DNA of 64,000 nucleotides from Hahella chejuensis KCTC 2396. GTDB taxonomy: Bacteria > Pseudomonadota > Gammaproteobacteria > Pseudomonadales > Oleiphilaceae. Location: positions 3,440,501 through 3,504,500 of the forward strand of contig NC_007645.1 in the NCBI RefSeq assembly GCF_000012985.1. Reading direction: 5' to 3'. This document shows, in pieces, positions 46,891-53,887 of this stretch. The notes beneath the pieces were generated by a model. It was not told where the DNA came from and did no database searches. It saw nothing but the letters and a program-made list of their open reading frames with translations. The translations under genes were made by a program, and so were the position numbers. Each line of letters starts with the position of its first letter. Position 1 is the stretch's first letter.

Positions 46891-46975
46891 TAGGGCATAT
46901 TTTAGTGCCTAATTGTTGTCCAGAATTCTTTTATGTATGTTAGTACACATTAGTAACCAACATGAAGCCAATTTT

Positions 46976-47902
46976 ATGACTCAATCTCTACTTAACCTGG
47001 CGTTAAATGAATATGCGACACGCCGCGCAGACTCTGGAATCGATTTCTTTGCGCCTAAATACGTCGCTGTCGGCAAGTTTAATGTTCGGTATGTTCGTCA
47101 CGTCAAAGAGGGTGCTCCAACTTTAGTGCTGCTCAACGGCTTGCCTCAAAGCATCCGCATCTGGGAGAGTTTTTGGGAAAGGCTCTCTCATGATTTTAAT
47201 CTGCTTGCCTTCGACATTCCTGGTTTCGGACTTACCAAAGCAGATGAAAGCGATATGTCGCCGAGAAAACTGGGGCAAGCCGTCGTTGAAATAATGGATC
47301 ACTTTGGCATTCAGAAGGCGCACCTGATTGGCCCCGATGTGGGCGTTCCCACTACGCTTGCGGCCGTTATTGCTCACCCAGAACGCTTCGAGAGTATTAA
47401 TATTTTTGACGGTCCTGGCAGTTATCCGCCCAAAATGTCTCCCATTTTGACGGCGGTTATCAAATCAGGTTTCGTCAGATGGCTTGCGAAGGGGCTAAAT
47501 AGAAAAGCGGTTATGAAGACTAACTTTATGGTCGCAGTGAAAGAGGGCTACAAACGTTATCGGCCCACAAAAAATGCAATTCGAGAGTATTACCAGATAA
47601 CCCATGACCTGCAAAGTCATCGTTGCGCCATGAGTTTCTTTGGCGCCTACGCTCAGGATCTCCCCTGGATTCAGGAACGTTTACGAAGTATTTCGGTTCC
47701 TGCCTTGGTTACCTGGGGAAAACTCGATCCGTTCGTTGACGTCAGCAACGCCGACTATCTTGCAAAGCATATTCCCTTGAGCAAACTCGTCGTCTTTGAA
47801 AACGCCTCCCACTTTTCATCTGAAGATGCAGGAGAAGAATATCTAAAGACGTTAACTAATTGGTGTCTGGGTGAATACAAGGGGATACGGGGGAAAGCCT
47901 GA
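46976..47902 (+). CDS. Alpha/beta hydrolase with Asp nucleophile
   Basis: 308 residues from ATG 46976. Oxyanion-hole stretch 'LVLLNGLPQSIRIWESFW', nucleophile elbow 'LIGPDVGVPTTLA' with Asp in place of Ser, acid 'TWGKLDPFVD' and base 'ENASHFSSEDAGEEY'. An Asp nucleophile is the mark of epoxide hydrolases and haloalkane dehalogenases; the Trp that usually follows Asp in both (DW) is Val here, so the substrate class is open. Divergent from the HxlR gene. Its last codons (YKGIRGKA) are read from the G/C-tract repeat. Confidence 0.8.
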   Translation: MTQSLLNLALNEYATRRADSGIDFFAPKYVAVGKFNVRYVRHVKEGAPTLVLLNGLPQSIRIWESFWERLSHDFNLLAFDIPGFGLTKADESDMSPRKLGQAVVEIMDHFGIQKAHLIGPDVGVPTTLAAVIAHPERFESINIFDGPGSYPPKMSPILTAVIKSGFVRWLAKGLNRKAVMKTNFMVAVKEGYKRYRPTKNAIREYYQITHDLQSHRCAMSFFGAYAQDLPWIQERLRSISVPALVTWGKLDPFVDVSNADYLAKHIPLSKLVVFENASHFSSEDAGEEYLKTLTNWCLGEYKGIRGKA

Positions 47903-47935
47903 TCCCCCTGCTCTTTTATTTGTGTCTGCGTTGCT
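47881..47935. repeat. G/C-tract hairpin repeat, copy B
   Basis: GGGGATACGGGGGAAAGCC..GATCCCCCTGCTC then TTATTTGTGTCTGCG, matching 42457-42520. It overlaps the last seven codons and stop of the hydrolase gene and could act as its terminator hairpin. Confidence 0.6.
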
Positions 47936-47984
47936 GCGACTCCGCTCTGTCTTTCCATCTGACTGGCGGAGTCTCAACGGAAGT

Positions 47985-48470
47985 TCAAGAGATATCCTCC
48001 ACTGCCGCGTCGAGGGCGGCGATATCGATCTTCTTCATGGTCATCATCGCTTCGAATGCGCGCTTCGCCTCGATCGGGTTGGAGCTTGTGGTCAGATCAA
48101 GCAGTCGTCGCGGCGTGATCTGCCATGAATATCCCCAGCGGTCTTTGCACCAGCCACAGGCGCTCTCCGCGCCGCCATTCTCGATAATGGCGTTCCAATA
48201 GCGATCCGTTTCTTCCTGATTCTCCGTCACGACCATGAAGCTGACGGATTCATTGGGAGTGAAAACCGGACCGCCGTTGAGGCCGACAAACTGTCGGCCA
48301 AGCACCGTGAATTCGACGGTTAACTCAGTCCCTTCCTGACCACCGGGAAAATCACCAGGGGCCATGTTGACGCGGCCGACATGACTGTCAGGAAAAGTGG
48401 CGGCATAGAACTCAGCCGCTTTGCTGGCTTCACCGTGATCAAACCACAGACAGGTAACGAGGTTGGACAT
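47985..48470 (-). CDS. VOC-fold protein (PhnB/3-demethylubiquinone methyltransferase-like)
   Basis: 161 residues from ATG 48470, with AAGGAGA 7-8 nt upstream. '[29 protein letters not shown]', '[36 protein letters not shown]' and '[19 protein letters not shown]' are hallmarks of the PhnB-like VOC family, which carry the outdated '3-demethylubiquinone-9 3-methyltransferase' label. Most such proteins have unknown function; metal ligands and substrate cannot be told. It converges on the hydrolase gene. Confidence 0.85.
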   Translation of the reverse strand: MSNLVTCLWFDHGEASKAAEFYAATFPDSHVGRVNMAPGDFPGGQEGTELTVEFTVLGRQFVGLNGGPVFTPNESVSFMVVTENQEETDRYWNAIIENGGAESACGWCKDRWGYSWQITPRRLLDLTTSSNPIEAKRAFEAMMTMKKIDIAALDAAVEDIS

Positions 48471-48682
48471 CTCTGCTCTCCTTATTTGTTGGGCACAAAC
48501 TCTTTGTTGCAATCACTGAGTAGTCGTTCAGCGACATCCCATTTCGACCGTCGTGCGCAAAAAATCTTGAATGTAAGCCTATTACTCCTACGGTACGATT
48601 TTTTGATCAGGCTCCGCTTATATCCTGTTTCTGTCGCCCCCTTGAAGGGAGCCATCAGAACAGTGTGTGCATTTAATGATGT

Positions 48683-49165
48683 TTATTTCATTAAATCGCT
48701 ATGACATTTCAGAAGCTTTTTCCATAGCATGTTCAATTCATTGTCGGTGCTGGGGTACGGAGGGGCGAACTCAGGTATATGTAGCCAGCAGTCCATTTGT
48801 GAGGGCTGGATATACTCAACCCTATCATCAACTAAGATGGTGCTGCTCATACTTGAGTATGGTATGAAATTTAGATTTTTGTATTCGCCGCTCTAATTGA
48901 TATATTCAATGTCTTTAAACCATTCAGGGGCTACCCCTTCATCTGAAAGTAAAATTGCTATTTTGCGAAACCGTTCTTCGTTAATGGCGGTAAAAATAAC
49001 AATTCTTTGGAATGCCTGCTTACAGTTTGTCAAGAATGGATGCAAGTTGGGCCGAGGTATTTGACTCATCGCATTCGAGATCAATGTACCCTCAAGGTCT
49101 AACGCCAAAACAGAGTTCGGCGCAATTACAATATCAGAGCTTGATTTTGACTTATTGCTATTCAT
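48683..49165 (-). pseudogene. HAD-type phosphatase-like gene interrupted by an in-frame TAG
   Basis: The frame from ATG 49165 gives 90 residues, then TAG at 48893-48895, and continues open in the same frame for 69 more codons to TAA 48683-48685. Before the stop: 'VLALDLEGTLISNAM', a HAD motif I (DxExT), and 'QRIVIFTAINEERFRKIAILLSDEGV'. After it: 'SGEYKNLNFIPYSSMSSTILVDDRVEYI' with a motif IV-like VDDR, ending in a helical tail. A single TGG-to-TAG change (Trp) would explain the break. It could be a fresh pseudogene, a sequencing error or amber readthrough. Confidence 0.75.
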
Positions 49166-49196
49166 TGATGTTGAGTCCTGTTACTCGTCGTAATCC

Positions 49197-49592
49197 TCAC
49201 AAAAACCGGGCATCCACAAACTCTGGCGACTGCCAGCGATCAGCCTGATTGTTACTGATGAAGTCGCCATACCAGGATTCGAGATCTTTGTAGTTGGCGG
49301 AAATTGTCTTCTTATCAAGCCCGGCTTCCTTGAGTTGCGCCATATCGGCGAACTGGCTTGCTTGGGGGCGCACCAGGGCCACTGACAACATGCCTTCAAA
49401 ATCGATCGCACCGCTCAGTTCGGGCCAGTATAAAACCACATCCGGCGTATCGACGGTCTTAAACGCCGAGGCGGATCTTAGCAGCGCCATTAACTTCTCC
49501 GCTAAACGTTCATCCGGCCCCATTACAGACATCACGAAAAAGCGAAATGTATCGGCGTCGTATTTCAACAGGGCGAAGTAAGGACCGCCCAA
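49197..49592 (-). CDS. Unknown protein, possibly 5'-truncated
   Basis: 131 residues from a TTG at 49592 that directly follows a stop codon; an internal ATG at 49532 is the first standard start. The sequence (e.g. 'ALLKYDADTFRFFVMSVMGPDERLAEKLMALLRSASAF', 'WPELSGAIDFEGMLSVALVRPQ') looks like folded protein, but I do not recognise the family. The start situation suggests that an N-terminal part is missing. It lies in a run of small accessory genes on the minus strand. Confidence 0.45.
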   Translation of the reverse strand: MGGPYFALLKYDADTFRFFVMSVMGPDERLAEKLMALLRSASAFKTVDTPDVVLYWPELSGAIDFEGMLSVALVRPQASQFADMAQLKEAGLDKKTISANYKDLESWYGDFISNNQADRWQSPEFVDARFL

Positions 49593-49661
49593 TTATTCCA
49601 AAAAAAGCCACATTAGGCGTCGGGCGTTTGCCTGTACTTGCTTGATCGTTACGATGCGCCT

Positions 49662-50135
49662 TTACTCGGAAACCCGAAAATTAACCTGCGTGCCGTCTGG
49701 TAGATCTTTTATTAGGAAGTTCATTTGACCCGACAAAGCAAAATGAATCTCTATATCAGTGAGTTCGAAGTTTTCTGGCTCATATTTTCCACCCAAAACT
49801 GGCAGCCGCTTAAAGCCATACAGTTTACCCCGCTCAAGCACGGAGCCTTGCTCTTTGAGTTGAAGCACCAAAGGGACCAAAAACCACTCGTTGAGAAGCT
49901 CATTATCTTGCAGCTTTATTTTGAACTCTTCGTAAGACTCCGCAACTTTCTCAAACTCGGCGCTACCTGCAATGAGCCAATATATTTCCCCTGACTCATT
50001 CTGTAGGAAGGCATCTCCAATAGAGGTCACTAATATCGGCAGCGATTGACCTACGAGCCACTTCCAATCTTCGACTAGTTTATTTCGATCAATGTGTGTA
50101 AAGCTGACCGTAAGGTCATTCCATGTTAAAGGCAT
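49662..50135 (-). CDS. DUF1851-type protein, T6SS immunity-like (Tdi1/GAD-like)
   Basis: 157 residues. 'DWKWLVGQSLPILVTSIGDAFLQNESGEIYWLIAGSAEFEKVAESYEEFKIKL', 'EWFLVPLVLQLKEQGSVLERGKLYGFKRLPVLGGKYEPENFELTDIEIHFALSGQMNFLIKDLPDGTQV' follow the DUF1851 pattern very closely. Known members protect against type VI secretion effectors of the Tde/Tdi kind. No nuclease toxin gene is seen in the window next to it, so it may be an orphan immunity gene. Confidence 0.85.
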   Translation of the reverse strand: MPLTWNDLTVSFTHIDRNKLVEDWKWLVGQSLPILVTSIGDAFLQNESGEIYWLIAGSAEFEKVAESYEEFKIKLQDNELLNEWFLVPLVLQLKEQGSVLERGKLYGFKRLPVLGGKYEPENFELTDIEIHFALSGQMNFLIKDLPDGTQVNFRVSE

Positions 50136-50201
50136 TTAGTTCTCCCTGAGGCATAACGTTCAGCTTATAAGTGTGTTGTTTGCGAATTTTTCAGCTCATG
50201 G

Positions 50202-50498
50202 CTACGTGTTTTCATTATCCTTGAATACATTCTTTTCAAACCAAGCCTCTGAATGGACTTCTTTATCCACAAGTTCCAGCGCTTCTCTCAATTTGGATAC
50301 GGGAATTTGGACTAACTCCTTTCCAGACCAAAACTCTACAAATTTCTCTTCGCTTTCTTCGTCAGCGTAAAATTTCAGCAGCGGATAGTCTACACTTTCA
50401 TCTATAGATTCGTTACCCGTATCAATAAATAGTTCCAATGTCATTCCGAAATCAGAAACAAATTGAGTAGCTATTTCGTCATTTTTAAATCGCTTCAT
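50202..50498 (-). CDS. Small acidic unknown protein
   Basis: 98 residues from ATG 50498 (the upstream in-frame start at 50516 has no better support). Strongly acidic ('IDTGNESIDESVDYPLLKFYADEESEEKFVEFW'), with no signal peptide. Acidic small proteins beside DUF1851 genes are often further immunity proteins, but I cannot assign a family. It is followed on the same strand by the DUF1851 gene after 67 bp. Confidence 0.5.
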   Translation of the reverse strand: MKRFKNDEIATQFVSDFGMTLELFIDTGNESIDESVDYPLLKFYADEESEEKFVEFWSGKELVQIPVSKLREALELVDKEVHSEAWFEKNVFKDNENT

Positions 50499-50561
50499 GG
50501 TCCCCACTCCACACATAACGCCTAAAGCATTGACCTTACTAATCCTGTGTGCTTTGGCTTT

Positions 50562-50912
50562 TTATAAGTCATTATCCAACCAGCAAGTTGGGTACTCTAA
50601 TTTAAGCATTATGATCTTTAGCTCATCCACACACAGCTTACCCTTTGAGATAAAGGGCAAACAAGCAATACCCCATGCTAGCCATGCGGCAAGAGGAATT
50701 GAAGCAATCACAATCACCTCAAGTAAGCTCGAATCCTTAGCCCCCTCAGTAGATGTAGTCAACTCTTCAAAGCTAAAACCCAGAAGAAAACCGACAGAAA
50801 AAAAATACATTATATGAACGATAAAATACATCGGAATCCATAAATTTGAAATGCGCTTTAATAAAGCAGCCTTTTCCGATTTCAAATAATCATATTGCTT
50901 ATGTAGTTTCAT
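50562..50912 (-). CDS. Small two-helix membrane protein, unknown
   Basis: 116 residues. Two hydrophobic segments, 'LWIPMYFIVHIMYFFSVGFLLGF' and 'LLEVIVIASIPLAAWLAWGIACL', separated by an acidic loop; N- and C-termini charged. No family recognised. The location, in front of two small minus-strand genes of immunity character, makes an immunity or membrane-protective role possible but unproven. Confidence 0.5.
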   Translation of the reverse strand: MKLHKQYDYLKSEKAALLKRISNLWIPMYFIVHIMYFFSVGFLLGFSFEELTTSTEGAKDSSLLEVIVIASIPLAAWLAWGIACLPFISKGKLCVDELKIIMLKLEYPTCWLDNDL

Positions 50913-50938
50913 TTTAATTCATAAAAAACAGTTATCGC

Positions 50939-50962
50939 GCATTCGCATTCGCATTCGCATTT
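50939..50962. repeat. Hexanucleotide tandem repeat
   Basis: Three GCATTC units plus one GCATTT in a row, about 25 bp upstream of the small membrane-protein gene start (50912, minus strand). Short enough to be chance, but a possible slippage site in that gene's leader. Confidence 0.5.
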
Positions 50963-51119
50963 TATCTGGACCAAGACTTCGTAGAAAACTCATCCAGCCC
51001 ACTGTGCTTCCTATGTTACATCCGCTCTCGTGTCTAACGCCAAAAAACGTCGCATCGTGGCCTACCATCTACACAACCGGCTCCATTTCAGGATCGATAC
51101 CTTGCCATCAACGGCTTAG

Positions 51120-52083
51120 TAACTATCTCATAACCCCCACTTGAATTTTTTAACCTTTGCCGGTTCACTGAGGCGCCACTTCTCTGATAAGGAAACGTCA
51201 TGTCACAAAAGGACTCAAGCGCCCCGTCCAGTAAATCGAAACCCCTGGACACTCTATGGGAAGTACCGGACGAGCTATGGCTACGAATCGAACCCATTTT
51301 AAAAGAAGACTGGCAACCCAGCGCCAAGGGTGGCCGCCCCATCGGCAACTGGAGGGGCTATTTGAACGGGATTATTTTTCGGATGCGTTCAGGCTGTCAG
51401 TGGAACCAGTTGCCCCGCCGATTTGGGGATGACGCCACGGTCCATCGCTGGTTTCAGCGCTGGAGTAAAAACGGCGTGATGGAGAAGATCTGGGCGAGTC
51501 TATTGCGAGACTGCCAGGAACTGGAAGGGGTGGACTGGGAATGGCAAAGTGCGGACGGCTGGCTGGGGAAAGCCCGCTTTGGGGGGGGAGAATGTGGGGC
51601 CGAACCCGACAGACCGAGGCAAGAAGGGAACCAAGAAAAGCCTGCTGGTGGAAGCCGAGGGAGGCCCCTTGGGACTCGTCATCGCCGGAGCCAATGTCAA
51701 CGACCATAAGCTGCTGGAAGCGACGCTGGAGTCGATTGTGGTAGAGCGTCCGGCTCCAACGGTGGAGGCGCGGCAGCATTTATGCCTGGATAAGGGGTAT
51801 GACAATGTGGCGAGCGAAGACGTGGCAGCCCGGCATGACTACATACCGCATATCTGCCGAATTGGCGAGGAGGCGCAGCCAGCGGACCGTCATCCAAGTG
51901 GAAAGCCCCGGCGTTGGGTAGTGGAGCGCACGTTTGGTTGGCTGTCTAAGTGCCGTGCGTTACTGATTCGCTATGACAAAAAGGACAGCAACTATCTGGG
52001 ATTGCTGCAATTGGCATGTGGTCTGTTATGGTTTCGGCGGATGTGGCGGCTACAGGGGCGTCAATGAGGTTATGAGATAGTTA
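51120..52083 (+). mobile_element. IS5-family insertion sequence
   Basis: 964 bp with perfect 16-bp terminal inverted repeats TAACTATCTCATAACC (51120-51135) and its complement (52068-52083). CTTAG occurs on both outer flanks (51115-51119 and 52084-52088), consistent with a target duplication, although the same bases could extend the inverted repeat with one mismatch. It encodes one transposase read in two frames. It lies directly in front of the 52121 gene and breaks its upstream reading frame. Confidence 0.9.
51200..52067 (+). CDS. IS5-family transposase, two frames joined at a G8 tract
   Basis: Frame 1 (51200-51709) gives the N-terminal DUF4096-type domain ('LWEVPDELWLRIEPILKEDWQPSAKGGRP', 'GIIFRMRSGCQWNQLPRRFGDDATVHRWFQRWSKNGVM') and the first catalytic Asp (SADGWLGKARFGG). 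Frame 2 (to 52067) gives 'GPNPTDRGKKGTKKSLLVEAEGGPLGLVI', 'CLDKGYDN' (second Asp) and 'VVERTFGWLSKCRALLIRYDK' (Glu). The switch falls at eight G's (51581-51588) and needs the reading frame to move by +1, equal to losing one G. Transcriptional slippage, a programmed shift or an inactivating insertion are all possible. Confidence 0.85.
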
Positions 52084-52120
52084 CTTAGCAGAAGACATCT
52101 CAGATGCAGGCATTAATATA

Positions 52121-52957
52121 ATGCCTAAAGTACTAGAAGATGCCTACAAAGACGACAAAGCCGAGATAAGACAAAAAGGTTATACTCTCGCCTACAACCC
52201 GCCACCGCTTTATAGCAGGGGCACTGAGTGGACTACACCAGCTCAGAAACAATCTTCCGCCTCGTTTACTGAGACGAAGCTCGCCAAAGGGCTTTATCAA
52301 GCTCACAAAATGGGACAACATATTAAGATTGCAGCAACCGGTGATGGATGCTTGCTTTTACTTAAGGCGTTACAGCAATTACCAGATATGCAGCTTAATA
52401 ACTTTACTCTGTTTATGGGTGCTCCACGAAAAATAGCCATCCCATTATTTAACGAAGTTGAAAAGCGCGGGATAAAACTTGCCTCTGATGTAACTAAAAC
52501 GCAGTCATATGACTGGACTTGCGTAATGTCAAAGGTTTATGACAGCTTCAAGCTAGCAAACAAGGTTGAGGGCTTTGGTGGAGACCCTGCAAAAGCCCAT
52601 CAAGTGATAAGAGCACAAGCAAGAACAGATGCAGCATACACCATTGGTGGTGCATTGGGTGCTGGCGGCTCAGGCTTTGCTCTTGGCAATGCCGGCTTAA
52701 ACCTTGCCGCAGGGATGTCTATCATCGAATCATTTGGTGGTTACTGGACAGTCGGTACAACAACAGTTGGCCTTTTGCTTGTAGCTGCTAAGATGAGAAA
52801 TTTGCTGGCGAACTCATCAAAATCCTCCGCACTAAATCCGCATATGCATCCCACACGAAGCGGCACAGACTTTGATGCTCAAGTTGTAATCAGGAATGGC
52901 GGTTACCTCAAATCATTTTTCGCTCTTGCGAGAGATATGGCGGGGATGGCCAAATAA
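52121..52957 (+). CDS. Unknown protein, 5' region disrupted by IS insertion
   Basis: 278 residues from ATG 52121, but the same frame is open back to the IS edge (reading LAEDISDAGINI before the Met), so the original N-terminus was probably longer and has been separated by the insertion. 'KGYTLAYNPPPLYSRGTEWTTPAQKQSSASF' is a stretch I associate with proteins near type VI secretion effector loci; the middle has a Gly-rich hydrophobic segment (GGALGAGGSGFALGNAGLNLAAG) and a likely membrane helix. No enzyme motif found. Its stop overlaps the next start (TAATG). Confidence 0.55.
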   Translation: MPKVLEDAYKDDKAEIRQKGYTLAYNPPPLYSRGTEWTTPAQKQSSASFTETKLAKGLYQAHKMGQHIKIAATGDGCLLLLKALQQLPDMQLNNFTLFMGAPRKIAIPLFNEVEKRGIKLASDVTKTQSYDWTCVMSKVYDSFKLANKVEGFGGDPAKAHQVIRAQARTDAAYTIGGALGAGGSGFALGNAGLNLAAGMSIIESFGGYWTVGTTTVGLLLVAAKMRNLLANSSKSSALNPHMHPTRSGTDFDAQVVIRNGGYLKSFFALARDMAGMAK

Positions 52958-53727
52958 TGCGTTGGCTCAGACGTTTCAGCGCAAACAAAATGAACCCAAT
53001 GGGGCCAGACTTTAAGTCTGCTCCACTCCTTCATTTCAACTTGTCTGGAACATCATTTAAGTTTCACAGTCCTCGAAGCGAACTGGTATCAGGGGTTACG
53101 CAAGGACCGCTGAAAATTGATCTATACAAAGATGAAGCCTTTGAAGCATGGAGCAATAACAAAGGCTTTTCATGCTTGATGATTAGCACTGGCTGGAAAT
53201 ATTGGGACAAGCCATTTGGAGAGGGCGCAATTGGCTCTCTTTCACTAAAAGTTAGAGTCCGAAAACGTCACCCACACTTCAATAAACCTGGCTCACTCTT
53301 TTCACCGTCTGAGCTTAAGCTATGGATACTTGAGTATTGCGAGGATGTTTGGGGAAGCTTTAACAAAAATGAGTGGGCACGGCGGCATAACAAGGTAATT
53401 GATATCGACCCTGAAAGGGATTTTTTCAGGTATCCAAAGTCTAACTCAGATATAGAAGTGTCAACATTCGCAGGTACAGACTGGTACTCCTACACTGTTG
53501 GCAAACCGTCCTCGCCCAGACAAGCTTTATATCACACACCAATATCCGACGATCATGACATAGCCCTGCATTTTGAGGCTAAAGCCCTAAACCGCGAATA
53601 TAACAACGGTGACCATAATATTGATGACGCGGTTGAGCGCTCAATTTCAGACTTCATGGCCACCACAAGTTTACAGCTCTCAGAGGAATACCAAAAACGG
53701 AAGCAAGAAGCCCAAGCAAAAGAATAG
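52957..53727 (+). CDS. Unknown protein coupled to the 52121 gene
   Basis: 256 residues whose ATG shares one base with the upstream stop codon, so translation is coupled. No signal peptide or membrane helix. Sequence such as 'FSCLMISTGWKYWDKPFGEGAIGSLSLKVRVRKR' and 'IDIDPERDFFRYPKSNSDIEVSTFAGTDWYSYTVGKP' looks like a soluble beta-rich protein. The family was not recognised. By position it may be an immunity or accessory partner of the preceding protein. Confidence 0.6.
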   Translation: MRWLRRFSANKMNPMGPDFKSAPLLHFNLSGTSFKFHSPRSELVSGVTQGPLKIDLYKDEAFEAWSNNKGFSCLMISTGWKYWDKPFGEGAIGSLSLKVRVRKRHPHFNKPGSLFSPSELKLWILEYCEDVWGSFNKNEWARRHNKVIDIDPERDFFRYPKSNSDIEVSTFAGTDWYSYTVGKPSSPRQALYHTPISDDHDIALHFEAKALNREYNNGDHNIDDAVERSISDFMATTSLQLSEEYQKRKQEAQAKE

Positions 53728-53887
53728 CCCTCTCTGAAGGCTCCGCAATTCAACCATTACCACCTTATTCCTCCTGCTATTATCATGCGCATAATGCCGC
53801 ATCGATCCAGGCGAAGGCCAGTTAATACCTGGCCTTTGCTTCATCTTTCAATGAATAGAATGTGGGTTAATGACTTCTATTTAGCCC

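Noticed and set aside
50939-50962. CRISPR-like short repeat
   Set aside because: Simple hexanucleotide run with no spacers and no cas genes in the window.
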